This document shows, piece after piece, positions 20,733 to 33,102 of a stretch of DNA of 64,000 nucleotides. Source of the stretch: Salvelinus alpinus. Lineage: Eukaryota > Chordata > Actinopteri > Salmoniformes > Salmonidae. Made by a program: the position numbers and the translations under genes. Positions within the stretch are counted from its first letter, which is position 1; each line of letters starts with the position of its first letter. Location: the NCBI RefSeq assembly GCF_045679555.1, contig NC_092094.1:16549112-16613111 (forward strand), in the 5' to 3' direction. A model generated the notes under the pieces. That model ran no database searches. It worked only from the letters and a program-made list of their open reading frames with translations, and had not been told where the DNA came from.

Positions 20733-22342
20733 CAGTGGGGAGAACAAGTATTTGATACACTGCCGATTTTGCAGGTTTTCCTACTTACAAAGCATGTAGA
20801 GGTCTGTAATTTTTATCATAGGTACACTTCAACTGTGAGAGACGGAATCTAAAACAAAAATCCAGAAAATCACATTGTATGATTTTTAAGTAATTAATTT
20901 GCATTTTATTGCATGACATAAGTATTTGATCACCTACCAACCATTAAGAATTCCGGCTCTCACAGACCTGTTAGTTTTTCTTTAAGAAGCCCTCCTGTTC
21001 TCCACTCATTACCTGTATTAACTGCACCTGTTTGAACTCGTTACCTGTATAAAAGACACCTGTCCACACACTCAATCAAACAGACTCCAACCTCTCCACA
21101 ATGGCCAAGACCAGAGAGCTGTGTAAGGACATCAGGGATCAAATTGTAGACCTGCACAAGGCTGGGATGGGCTACAGGACAATAGGCAAGCAGCTTGGTG
21201 AGAAGGCAACAACTGTTGGCGCAATTATTAGAAAATGGAAGAAGTTCAAGATGACGGTCAATCACCCTCGGTCTGGGGCTCCATGCAAGATCTCACCTCG
21301 TGGGGCATCAATGATCATGAGGAAGGTGAGGGATCAGCCCAGAACTACACGGCAGGACCTGGTCAATGACCTGAAGAGAGCTGGGACCACAGTCTCAAAG
21401 AAAACCAATAGTAACACACTACGCCGTCATGGATTAAAATCCTGCAGTGCACGCAAGGTCCCTCTGCTCAAGCCAGCGCATGTCCAGGACCGTCTGAAGT
21501 TTGCCAATGACCATCTGGATTATCCAGAGGAGGAATGGGAGAAGGTCATGTGGTCTGATGAGACAAAAATTGAGTTTTTTGGTCTAAACTCCACTCGCCG
21601 TGTTTGGAGGAAGAAGAAGGATGAGTACAACCCCAAGAACACCATCCCAACCGTGAAGCATGGAGGTGGAAACATCATTCTTCGGGGATGCTTTTCTGCA
21701 AAGGGGACAGGACGACTGCACCGTATTGAGGGGAGGATGGATGGGGCCATGTATCGTGAGATCTTGGCCAACAACCTCCTTCCCTAAGTAAGAGCATTGA
21801 AGATGGGTCATGGCTGGGTCTTCCAGCATGACAACGACCCGAAACACACAGCCAGGGCAACTAAGGAGTGGCTCCGTAAGAAGCATCTCAAGGTCCCGGA
21901 GTGGCCTAGCCAGTCTCCAGACCTGAACCCAATAGAAAATCTTTGGAGGGAGCTGAAAGTCCGTATTGCCCAGCGACAGCCCCGAAACCTGAAGGATCTG
22001 GAGAAGGTCTGTATGGAGGAGGAGTGGGCCAAAATCCCTGCTGCAGTGTGTACAAACCTGGTCAAGAACTACAGGAAACGTATGATCTCTGTAATTGCAA
22101 ACAAAGGTTTCTGTACCAAATATTAAGTTCTGCTTTTCTGATGTATCAAATACTTATGTCATGCAATAAAATGCTAATTAATTACTTAAAAATCATACAA
22201 TGTGATTTTCTGGATTTTTGTTTTAGATTCCGTCTCTCACAGTTGAAGTGTACCTATGATAAAAATTACAGACCTCTATATGCTTTGTAAGTAGGAAAAC
22301 CTGCAAAATCGGCAGTGTATCAAATACTTGTTCTCCCCACTG
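20733..22342 (+). mobile_element. Tc1-like transposon D, complete length (1610 bp)
   Basis: It is flanked by TA on both sides (20731-20732 and 22343-22344). Very long terminal inverted repeats of about 198 bp (20733-20931 and 22145-22342) begin CAGTGGGGAGAACAAG. The ends and the lone transposase gene are complete apart from one nonsense codon. Confidence 0.95.
21101..22126 (+). pseudogene. Tc1 D transposase with a single in-frame nonsense codon
   Basis: Starting at ATG 21101, 342 codons run to TAA 22124-22126 in one frame, interrupted only by TAA at 21785-21787 (codon 229). This is the usual length of fish Tc1 transposases. The N-terminal 120 residues hold paired helix-turn-helix DNA-binding regions ([21 protein letters not shown]-like hook as HPRSGAPCK). 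The DDE triad is D153 (WSDETK), D244 (QHDNDPKH) and E279 (NPIENLW), and D244 and E279 have the 34-residue spacing typical of the family. The nonsense codon sits between D153 and D244, so a truncated product would lack two catalytic residues. A serine codon one base different (TCA) at that spot is likely in active relatives; that is inference. Otherwise it is strikingly well kept. Confidence 0.93.
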
Positions 22343-22370
22343 TATATATATATACACACACACACACACA
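22343..22370. repeat. (TA)n(CA)n microsatellite
   Basis: Compound dinucleotide tract between the ends of Tc1 D and Tc1 E. Confidence 0.9.
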
Positions 22371-24122
22371 CTACCAGTCAAAAGTTTTAGAACACCTATT
22401 CATTCAAGGGTTTTCTTATTTTATATTATTTTCTACATTGTAGAATAGTAGTGAAGACATCAAAACTATGAAATAACACATAAGGAATCATGTACTAACC
22501 AAAAAAGTGTTAAACAAATCCAAATATATTTGAGATTCTTCAAATAGCCACCCATTTGCCTTGATGACAGCTTTGCACAATCTCAGCATTCTCTCAACCA
22601 GCTTCATGATGTCACCTGGAATGCATTTAAATTAACAGGTGTGCCTTGTTAAAAGTAAATATGTGGAGTTTATTTCCTTCTTAATGTGTTTCAGCCAATC
22701 AGTTGTGTTGTGACAAGGTAAGGGGGTATACAGAAGATAGCCCTCATTGGTAAAGACAAAGTTCATATTATGGCAAGTATAGCTCAAATACGCAAAGAGA
22801 AATGACAGTCCATCATTACTTTAAGACATGATCAGTCAATACGGAAAATTTAAAGTACTTTGAATGTGCAGTCGTAAAAACCATCAAGCTCTATGATGAA
22901 ACTGGCTCTCATGAGCACCACCACAGGGATGGAAGACCCAGAGTTACCTCTGCTGCAGAGGATATGTTCATTAGGGTTACCAGCCTCAGAAATTGCAGCC
23001 CAAATAAATGCTTCACAGAGTTCAAGTAAAAGACACATCTCAACATCAGCTGTTCAGAGGACACTGTGTGAATCAAATCAATTTGTCACGTTAATTTGTC
23101 ACGTACACCCAATACAACAGGTTTAGACCAGTGAAATGCTTACTTACAAGCCCTAAGCAACAGTGCAATTTTTAAGTAAAAAATAGGTATTAGGTAAACA
23201 AAAGATAAGTAAAGAAATACAATTTAAAAAACAGTGAAATGAAAGTGAAAATAACAGTTGCGAGGCTATATGCAGGTGATACCGGTAGAGAGTCAATGTG
23301 CGGGGGCACCGGTTAGTCGGGCTAATTTAGGTAATATGTACATGTAGGTATAGTTAAAGTGACTATGCATAAATGATAAACAGAGAGTAGCAGCAGCGTA
23401 AAAGAGGGGGGTGGGGGTGGCGGGACACAATGCAAATAGTCCGGGTAGCCATTTTTTACCTGTTCAGGGGTCTTAAGGCTTGAGGGTAAAAGCTGTTGAG
23501 AAGCATTTTGGTCCTAGACTTGGCGCTCAGGTACCACTTGCCAAGCGGTAGCAGAGAGAACAGTCTATGACTGGGGTGGCTGGGGTCTTGACAATTCTTA
23601 AGGCCTTCCTCTGACACCGCCTGGTGTAGAGGTTCTGGATGGCAGGCAGCTTAGCCCCAGTGATGTACTGGGCCATACGCACTATCCTCTGTAGTGCCCT
23701 GCAGTGATGCAACAAGTCAGGATGCTCTCGATGGTGCAGCTGTAGAACCTTTTGACGATCTGAGGACCCATGCCAAATCTTTTCAGTCCCGTGAGGGGGA
23801 ATAGGTTTTGTCGTGCCCTCTTCACGACTGTCTTGGTGTGTTTGGACCATTCTAGTTTGTTGGTGATGTGGACACCAAGGAACTTGAAGCTCTCAACCTG
23901 CTCCACTACAGCCCCATCGATGAGAATGGGGGCGTGCTTGGTCCTCCTTTTCCTGTAGTCCACAATCATCTCTTTTGTTTTGATTACATTGAGGGATAGG
24001 TTGTTATTCTGGCACCACCCGGCCAGGTCTCTGACCTCCTTCCTATAGGCTGTCTCGTCGTTGTCGGTGATCAGGCCTACCACTGTTGTGTCGTTGGCAA
24101 ACTTAATGATGATGTTGGAGTC

Positions 24123-24647
24123 TGGTGTTCAACTTTCCCAAGTTCTCTCACGTCACCCCGCTCCTCCGCTCTCTCCACTGGCTTCCAGTTGAAGCTCGCA
24201 TCCGCTACAAGACCATGGTGCTTGCCTACGGAGCTGTGAGGGGAACGGCACCTCCGTACCTTCAGGCTCTGATCAGGCCCTACACCCAAACAAGGGCACT
24301 GCGTTCATCCACCTCTGGCCTGCTCGCCTCCCTACCTCTGAGGAAGTACAGTTCCCGCTCAGCCCAGTCAAAACTGTTCGCTGCTCTGGCACCCCAATGG
24401 TGGAACAAACTCCCTCACGACGCCAGGTCAGCGGAGTCAATCACCACCTTCCGGAGACACCTGAAACCCCACCTCTTTAAGGAATACCTAGGATAGGATA
24501 AAGTAATCCTTCTAACCTCCCCCCCTTAAAAGAGTTAGATGCACTATTGTAAAGTGGTTGTTCCACTGGATATCATAAGGTGAATGCACCAATTTGTAAG
24601 TCGCTCTGGATAAGAGCGTCTGCTAAATGACTTAAATGTAATGTAAA
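24123..24647 (+). mobile_element. L2-type LINE 3' fragment nested in LINE B
   Basis: A 525-bp insert on the plus strand, flanked by the 7-bp duplication TGGAGTC (24116-24122 and 24648-24654), which identifies it as a target-primed insertion. It encodes the end of an L2-type ORF2 and ends in the hairpin tail GTAAGTCGCTCTGGATAAGA with GCGTCTGCTAAATGAC, then ATGTAA repeats. Confidence 0.9.
24125..24496 (+). CDS. C-terminal end of L2-type LINE ORF2 protein
   Basis: An open frame of about 123 codons reads FPKFSHVTPLLRSLHWLPV near its start, then IRYKTMVLAYGAVRGTAP, RALRSSTSGLL and LAPQWWNKLPHDARS, ending TFRRHLKPHLFKEYLG. This is the C-terminal region following the reverse transcriptase in fish L2 (Maui-like) elements; its role is not well known. 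The first Met is not the real start because the element is 5'-truncated at 24123. No stop interrupts the fragment, and it looks younger than the LINE it sits in. It cannot encode a functional reverse transcriptase by itself. Confidence 0.85.
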   Translation: MFNFPKFSHVTPLLRSLHWLPVEARIRYKTMVLAYGAVRGTAPPYLQALIRPYTQTRALRSSTSGLLASLPLRKYSSRSAQSKLFAALAPQWWNKLPHDARSAESITTFRRHLKPHLFKEYLG

Positions 24648-25549
24648 TGGAGTCGTGCCTGGCCATGCAGTCGTGGGTTAACAGGGAGTACAGGAGGGGA
24701 CCCCTGAGGGGCTCCAGTGTTGAGGATCAGCGTGGCAGATGTGTTGCTACCTAACCTCACCACCTGGGGACGGCCCGTCAGGAAGTCCAGGATCCAGTTG
24801 CAGAGGGAGGTGTTTAGTCCCAGGGTCCTTAGCTTAGTGATGAGCTTTGAGGGTACTATGGTGTTGAAAGCTGAGCTGTAGTCAATGAATAGCATTCTCA
24901 CGTAGGTGCTCCTTTTGTCCAGGTGGGAATTGGCAGTGTGGAGTGCAATAGAGATTGCATCGTCTGTGGATCCGTTTGAACGGTACGCAAATTGGAGTGG
25001 GTCTAGGGGTTCTGGGATAATGGTGTTAATGTGGGCCATTACCAGCCTTTCAAAGCACTTCATGGCTACGGATGTTAGTGCTACGGGTCTGTAGTCATTT
25101 AGGCAGGTTACCTTAGTTCGCTTGGGCACAGGGACTATGGTGGCTTGCTTGAAACATGTTGGTATTACAGACTCAGTCAGGGACATGTTGAAAATGTCAG
25201 TAAAGACACCTGCCAGTTGGTCAGCACATGCCCGGAGCACACGTCCTGGTAATCTGTCTGGCGCAGCGGCCTTGTGAATGTTAACCTGTTTAAAGTTATT
25301 ACTCACGTCGGCTATGGAGAGCGTGATCACACAGTCGACAGCTGATTCTCTCATGCATGCCTCAGTGTTGCTTGCCTCGAAACATAGAAGTGGTTTAGCT
25401 CGTCTGGTAGGCTCTTGTCACTGGGCAGATCGCGGCTGTGCTTCCCTTTGTAGTCTGTAATAGTTTGCAGGCCCTGCCACAGCCGACGAGCATCAGAGCC
25501 GGTGTAGTACAATTCAATCTTAGTCTTGTATTGGCGCTTTGCCGGTTCG

Positions 25550-26293
25550 TCAGAGGGCATAGCAGGATTTCTTATAAGCTTCCGGGTTAGAGTCCCGCAC
25601 CTTGAAAGTGGCAGCTCCACCCTTTAGCTCAGTGCGAATGTTGCCTGTAATCCATGGCTTCTGGTTTGGATATGTACGTACAGTCACTGTGGGTACGACA
25701 TCCTCTATGCACTTATTGATAAAGCCAGTGACTGATGTGGTGTACTCCTCAATGCCATTGGAAGAATCCCGGAACATATTCCAGTCTGTGCTAGCGAAAC
25801 AGTCCTGTAGTTTAGCATCTGCTTCATCTGACCACTTTTTTTTAATAGATGGAGTCACTGGTGCTTCCTGCTTTAATTGTTGCTTGTAAGCAGGAATCAG
25901 GAGGATAGAATTATGGTCAGATTTGCCAAATGGAGGGTGAGGGAGAGCTTTGTACGTGTCTCTGTGTGTGGAGTAAAGGTGATCTAGAATTCTTTTCCCT
26001 CTGGTTGCACATTTAACATGCTGATAGAAATTAGGTAAAACTGATTTAAATTTCCCTGCATTAAAGTCCCCGGCCACTAGGAGCACCGCCTCTGGGTGAG
26101 TGGTTTCCTGTTTGCTTATTTCCTTATACATCTGACTCAGTGCAGTCTTAGTGCCAGTGTCCATCTGTGGTGGTAAATAAACAGCCACGAAAATAATAGA
26201 TGAAACCTCTCTTGGCAAATAGTGTGGTCTACAGCTTGTCATGAGATTCTCTACTTCAGTCGAGCAAAATCTAGAGACTTCCTTAGATTTCAT
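25550..26293 (-). pseudogene. LINE B apurinic-type endonuclease region
   Basis: This 247-codon frame holds the C-terminal half of an APE-type endonuclease. Visible motifs are AVYLPPQ (about residue 32), LLVAGDFNAGKFKSV (about 71-85) and PFGKSDHNSILLIPA (about 120-134, with the SDH catalytic motif). This domain nicks target DNA to prime reverse transcription. The linker region before the reverse transcriptase follows (KPWITGNI near 215). The N-terminal catalytic part should lie at about 26294-26640 in another frame (the 26428-26634 minus frame has LLANIQSLDNKLDEVRSR, a typical start of this domain), so at least one frameshift separates them. A further frameshift precedes the next frame at 25351-25620. 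The protein is therefore dead as it stands. Confidence 0.82.
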
Positions 26294-27698
26294 GCACCAG
26301 CTGTTGTTTACAAATGTACACAGACTGCCCCCGTCTTACCGGAGTGTGCTGTTCTATCTAGCCGGGGCAGCGTATATCCCGCTAGCTGAATGTTTTCCAT
26401 GTCGTCATTCAGCCACGATTCTGGTTGTCAGGATATTCGTGATCGTACCTCGTCTAATTTATTGTCCAATGATTGTATGTTGGCAAGTAATATTGATGGT
26501 AAGGGCAGATTTCCCACTCGCCGTCGGTGGATCCTTACGAGGCACCCCGCCCTGTCTTCTATACCTGCGTCTCTTTCTCTTGCCAATGATGGGGATTTTG
26601 GTCTTGTCGGGTGTCTGAAGTACATCCTTTGCATCCTGCTTCTTGAAGAAAAGATCTTTGTCTAATCCGAGGTGAGTGATCGCTGTCCTGATATCCAGAA
26701 GCTGTTTTTTGCCATAAGATACGGTGGCAGAAATATTATGTACAAAATAAGTTACAAAAACCCCCCCAAAAAACACAATAGCACAATTCGTTAGGTGCCC
26801 GTAAAACGGCTGCCAGTTCTTCCGGCGCCATCTTGCTAGTGGCCTTCATTACTAAATTGCTGCAAATAAACCACTACTAAAGGACACCAATAATAAGAAG
26901 AGACTTGCTTGGGCCAAGAAACATGAGCAATGACATTAGACCGGTGGAAATGTGTCCTTTGGTCTGATGAGTCCAAATTGGAGATTTTTTGTTCCAACCG
27001 CCATGTCTTTGTGAGACGCAGAGTAGGTGAACAAATTATCTCTGCATGTTTATTTCCCACCGTAAAGCATGGTGGAGGAAGTGTTATGATTTAGGGGTGC
27101 TTTGCTGGTGACACTGTCTGTGATTTATTTAGAATTCAAGGCACACTTAACCAGCATGGCTACCACAGCATTCTGCAGCGATACGCCATCCCATCTGGTT
27201 TGGGCTTAGTGGGACTATCATTTGTTTTTCAACAGGACAATGACCCAACACACCTCCAGGCTGTGTAATGGCTATTTTACCAAGAAGGAGAGTGATGGAG
27301 TGCTGCATCAGATGACCTGGTCTCCACAATCCCCCGACCTCAACCAAATTGAGAAGGTTTGGGATGAGTCGGACCGCAGAGTGAAGGAAAAGGAGCCAAC
27401 AAGTGCTCAGCATATGTGGGAACTCCTTCAAGACTGTTGGAAAAGCTATCCAGGTGAAGCTGGTTGAGAGAATGCCAAGTGTGTGCAAAGCTGTCATCAA
27501 GACAAAGGTTGGCTATTTGAAGAATCTCAAATATAAAATATTGTTTGATTTGTTTAACACTTTTTTGGTTACTCCATGATTCCATATGTGTTATTTCATA
27601 GTTTTGATGTCTTCGCTATTATTCTACAATGTAGTAAATAGTCAAAATAAAGAAAAACCCTTGAATGAGTAGGTGTCCAAACTTTTGACTGGTACTGT

Positions 27699-28221
27699 AT
27701 ATCTCAGCTCTGCAGATTTTGCTGCCAAGAGACAGAATCATTAGATAATTAATTCTGGTATTACCCCCATGTACAGTAGCTTGTTTATGGTCACGGGCTC
27801 AGGAATGGCTGAAAAATCACAACATTAACCCTACAAATAGCAGTGTTGGGTGCTTTCAGAAGACATAGTCAATCAATCAACAGTATAGTAATATTCTTAG
27901 GAAAACTATTTATCTTTATCTTACAATCTGTGGATACTATGTGATTAGAAAGGTTAACAATGTATGTAAGACATCCCAGCTCAGTTGAAAAATCTATGGC
28001 ACATGAAAATCAAGAGAGGGTGGTCTACGGAGATCGGTGGGATGGGCTGAGAGTAGCTGAGGGCTGGGATTAAAAAGGTCATAATCAGTAATAGTTATTA
28101 CTGAAAACACTATATATCATGTGAACCGGAGATGTCTGAGTACTATCTTTTACAAATGTAATGTGTATATAAAATAACTATCTTTGTTATGTGAATGATG
28201 TGTATAAAAGTACCATGTAGG
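27699..28221. other. Unique stretch, no gene seen
   Basis: About 520 bp of AT-rich sequence between two Tc1 elements. Confidence 0.55.
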
Positions 28222-28223
28222 TA

Positions 28224-29541
28224 CACTGAAGAAAAATATAAACGCAACATGTAAAGTGTTGGTTCCATGTTTCATGAGCTGAAATAAAAGATCCCAGAAA
28301 TTTTCCATACTCACAAAAAGCTTATTTATATCAAATGTTGTGCGCAAAATTGTTTACATCCCTGTAAGTGAACATTTCTCCTTTACTAAAATAATCCATC
28401 CACCTGAAAGCTGTGGCATTTCAAGAAGCTGATTAAACAGCATTTTAGAGAATTTGGCAGTACGTCCAACCGGCCTCACAACCGCAGACCATGTGCAACC
28501 ACACCAGCCCAGGACCTCCACATCCGGCTTCTTCACCTGCGGGATCGTCTGAGACCAGCCACCCGGACAGTTGATGAAATTGTGGGTTTGCACAACTGAA
28601 AAATTTCTGGACAAACTTTCAGAAACCATCTCAGGGAAGCTTATCTGCGTGCTCGTTGTCACATGAAAATCAAGAGGTCCTCACCCTGGTTGTCCTCACC
28701 AGGGACTTGACCTGACTGCAGTTTGGCGTCATAATCGACTTCAGTGGGCAAATGCTCACCTTCGATGGCCACTGGCACGCTGGAGAAGTGTGCTCTTCAT
28801 GGATGAATCCTGGTTTCAACTGTACCGGGCAGATGGCAGACAGCGTTGCTGATGTCAACATTGTGAACAGAGTGCCCCATGGTGGCAGTGGGGTTATGGT
28901 ATGGGCAGACATAAGCTATGGACAACGAACACAATTACATTTTATCGATGACAATTTGAATGCTCAGAGACACTGTGATGAGATCCTGAGGCCCATTGTT
29001 GTGCCATTCATCCACCGCCATCACCTCATGTTTCAGCAGGATAATGCACAGCCCCATGTCGCAAGGGTTTGTACACAATTCCTGGAAACTGAAAATGTCC
29101 CACTTCTTCCATGGCCTGCATACTCACCAGACATGTCACCCATTTAGCATGTTTTATGATGCTCTAGATTGACGTGTAAGACAATCCAGCAACTTCGCAC
29201 ATCCATTGAAGAGAAGTAGGACAACATCCATTGAAGAGAAGTAGGACAACATTCCACAGGCCACTATCAACAGCCTGATCAACTCTATGCGAAGGAGATG
29301 TGTTGTGCTGCATGATGCAAATGGTGGTCACACCAGATACTGACTGGTTTTCTGATCCACACCCCTACTTTTCTTCAAAGGTATCTGTGACCAACAGATG
29401 CATTTCTGTATTCCCAGTCATATGAAATCCATAGATTAGGGCCTAATTACTTTATTTCAATTGACTGATTTCCTTATATGAACTGTAACTCAGTAAAATC
29501 TTTGAAATTGTTACATGTTGCGTTTATATTTTTGTTCAGTG
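28224..29541 (+). mobile_element. Tc1/mariner-like transposon F (1318 bp), inactive
   Basis: Ends CACTGAAGAAAAATATAAAC and the inverse GTTTATATTTTTGTTCAGTG, flanked by TA (28222-28223 and 29542-29543). The transposase gene is present but broken. A 25-bp direct duplication (GACAACATCCATTGAAGAGA type, about 29199-29248) lies in the 3' part. Confidence 0.92.
28440..29330 (+). pseudogene. Tc1 F transposase, stop at the third catalytic residue
   Basis: The best frame, 28752-29147, encodes LTFDGHWHAGEVCSSWMNPG, then HGGSGVMVWADISYGQRTQL, FQQDNAQPHVARVCTQFLET and WPAYSPDMSPI, and stops at TAG 29145-29147. In this family SPDMSPI is followed by the Glu of the DDE triad, so the stop stands exactly where that Glu codon (GAG) is expected. 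Upstream, the N-terminal helix-turn-helix region (28440-28740) is in other frames with stops, for example a TGA after GLHN near 28598. The second catalytic Asp (QQDNAQ) is kept. A functional enzyme cannot be made. Extent is estimated from likeness. Confidence 0.85.
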
Positions 29542-29543
29542 TA

Positions 29544-29575
29544 AAATGTGTGTAAAATGTGTGTAAAATGTATAT
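29544..29575. repeat. Short tandem repeat, 11-bp unit
   Basis: AAAATGTGTGT-type units repeat about three times directly next to the Tc1 F right end. Confidence 0.7.
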
Positions 29576-29624
29576 GTAACAAAAGAGCTGTAAAAACCAA
29601 AAATAGAAAACAAAGTTTATTTCC

Positions 29625-29847
29625 CCTCCGAAGAGAAGGGTTCCAAAAGGGTTCTTCGGCTTTCCTCATAGGATAACCCTTTTTGGTTCCAGGTAGAATC
29701 CTTTTTTAACCAGGTAGAATGTTTTTGGGTTTCATGTTGAACCCTCTGTGGAAAGGGTTCTACCTGGAACCAAAAAGGGTCCTTCAAAGGGTTCTTCTAT
29801 GGGGACAGCTGAAGACCCTTTTAGGTCGTTTTTTCCTAAGAGTGTAG
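29625..29847. mobile_element. Foldback MITE rich in AGGGTTC motifs
   Basis: Left arm ATAACCCTTTTTGGTTCCAG at about 29671-29690 and right arm CTGGAACCAAAAAGGGTCC at 29764-29782 are inverted matches around a shorter hairpin. The right end CTAAGAGTGTA (29837-29847) fits a TA-flanked terminal repeat; the left terminus is degraded. Confidence 0.7.
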
Positions 29848-31309
<1,462 letters not shown>

Positions 31310-31780
31310 TGGGGGGGTGGGGTTTTGTCCCCAAACCATAGCCCTTAGAACCTCTATGTATTCACCAAGCTATGAAGATCCCCCTACAAAGCAAATGCCT
31401 TGAAGATTTAGCATGGCAGACTAGTAGTGTGTTGAAAAATTGCTGTGTAAATTTCAAGTGGTACTTGAGGGGCGACCCAATCAGACCACACATTCTGCTC
31501 TCAACAAGTGAGAGATAATTGAAATCTATAAACACCTCCAAAGCCTCTTTTCTTATTTTTATTAATTCTCTGCTTTCAAATCTCTGCATCAAATGTGCCG
31601 AAAGCTACTTCAAAGAAGATTGAAATGGTTCAAATTCAGCATAAAGAGAAAGCCATTATTGAAAGGCTCTCTTGCATCATTTATTTGATTGTGTTGTATT
31701 TGTATTTGAAAGCTAGTAGAAATATCACATAGTGTTCAAAGAGGAACAAATGTTTCAAGTCTTGTTATTTTTTACAAATA
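31310..31780. other. Unique AT-rich stretch
   Basis: Nothing recognised before the next Tc1. Confidence 0.5.
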
Positions 31781-32465
31781 TACATTACCAGTCAAAGGTT
31801 CGGACACACCTATTCATTCAAGGGTTTTTCTTTATTTTTACTATTTTCTACATAGTAAATGTAGATTATTCTACATGTAGAATAATAGTGAAGAAATCAA
31901 AACTATGAAATAACACATATGGAATCATGTAGTAACCAAAAAAGTGTTAAACAAATCAAAATATATTTTCTATTTGAGATTCTTCAAATAGCCAACCTTT
32001 GCCTTGAAGACAGCTTTGCACACTCTTGGCATTCTCTCAACCAGCTTCATGAGGTAGTCACCTGGAGTGCATTACAATTAACAGGTGTGCCTTGTTAAAA
32101 GTTAATTTGTCGAAATTCTTTCCTTCTTAATGCATTTGAGCCAATCAGTTGTGTTGTGACAAGGTAGGGGTGGTATACAGAAGATATCCCTATTTGGTAA
32201 AAGACCAAGTCCATATTATGGCAAGAACAGCTCAAATAAGCAAAGAGAAACGACAGTCCATCATTACTTTAAGACATGAAGGTCAGTCAATACGTAACAT
32301 TTCAAGAAGAAGTTTCTTCAAGTGCAATCACAAAAACCATAATGCGCTATGATGAATCTATCTCTCATGAGGACCACCACAGGAAAGGAAGACCCAGATT
32401 TACCTCTGCTGCAGAGGATAAATTCATTAGAGTTAACTGCACCTCAGATTGCAGCCCAAATAAAT

Positions 32466-32628
32466 CCTTACATTTACATTTAAGTCATTTAGCAGAGGCT
32501 CTTATCCAGAGCGACTTACAAATTGGAAAGTTCATACATATTCATCCTGGTCCCCCCGTGGGGAATGAACCCACAACCCTGGCGTTGCAAGCGCCATGCT
32601 CTACCAACTGAGCCATACGGGACCTCCT
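32466..32628 (-). mobile_element. tRNA-derived SINE (HpaI/SmaI type), minus strand
   Basis: Read on the minus strand it starts near GGCTCAGTTGGTAGAGCATG (box A) with box B GGGTTCATTCCC, and ends in the tail AAGTCGCTCTGGATAAGAGC then CTCTGCTAAATGACTTAAAT. It interrupts the Tc1 G transposase. A short TCCTT may be the target duplication. Confidence 0.88.
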
Positions 32629-32684
32629 TCACAGACTTCAAGTAACATGGTCGAATTGCTGCAAAGAAACCACTACTAAAGGAC

Positions 32685-32714
32685 TTGCCTAGTTAAATAA
32701 AGGTAAAAAAAAAA
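32685..32714 (+). mobile_element. 30-bp SINE 3' tail inserted with 8-bp target duplication
   Basis: The insert TTGCCTAGTTAAATAAAGGT plus an A-run lies between two copies of TAAAGGAC (32677-32684 and 32715-32722). It matches the 3' tail of the SINE at 61292-61480, so it is an extremely 5'-truncated retroposition. Confidence 0.85.
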
Positions 32715-33102
32715 TAAAGGACACCAATAAGAAGAGACTTGCTTGGGCCAAGAACCAGAAGCAATGGACATTAGACCGGTGGAAATTTGTCCTTTGGTCT
32801 GACAAGTCCAAATTTGAGATTTTTAGTTCCAACCGCTGTGTCTTTGCGAGACGCAGATTAGGTGAAAGGATTATCTCTGCATGTGTGGTTCCCACCGTGA
32901 AACAAGGAATAGGAGATGTGATGGTGTAGGGGTGCTTTGCTAGAGACACTGTTGGTGATTTATTTAGAATTCAAGGCACACTTAACCAGCAAGGCTACCA
33001 CAGCATTCTGCAGCAATACACAATCCCACCTGGTTTGCGCTTAGTGGGACTATCATTTGTTTTTTAACAGGACCATGACCCAACACACCTCCAGGCTGTG
33101 TA

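Larger units (their letters stand above)
23682..25354 (-). pseudogene. LINE B reverse transcriptase, broken
   Basis: On the minus strand 25354-24632 encodes fingers and palm: KQVNIHKAAAPDRLPGRVLR, then [20 protein letters not shown], motif A as [16 protein letters not shown] and motif B start NTGAPQG, after which the frame shifts. After the nested L2 piece the frame resumes near motif C, where the catalytic Asp pair reads FAND rather than FADD: the codon at plus 24093-24095 is Asn. The C-terminal part (23682-24083; [29 protein letters not shown]) follows. Three defects (frameshift, insertion, catalytic substitution) make this copy inactive. The family role is target-primed reverse transcription of its own RNA, and often of SINE RNA. 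Confidence 0.87.
23073..26850 (-). mobile_element. Non-LTR retrotransposon (LINE B), near full length, minus strand
   Basis: It runs from a 5' end at about 26850 (minus strand reads AAGATGGCGCCGGAAGAACT, a start typical of LINE 5' UTRs) to a 3' tail of TGATTTGATT type at 23073. It encodes an endonuclease part (25550-26293) and a reverse transcriptase part (23682-25354). The reverse transcriptase is broken by a nested L2 fragment (24123-24647) and frameshifts. Confidence 0.88.
22371..27698 (+). mobile_element. Tc1-like transposon E, split by a LINE
   Basis: The left part, 22371-23072, starts CTACCAGTCAAAAG and holds the 5' terminal repeat and the start of a broken transposase. The right part, about 26851-27698, resumes at the NCC-rich middle region (AATTGCTGCAAATAAACC) and ends TTTTGACTGGTACTGTA. 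The transposase has several frameshifts (fragments at 22893-23126 and 27222-27467, the latter with PQSPDLNQIEKVWDESDR). The inserted LINE B spans 23073-26850. Confidence 0.88.
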
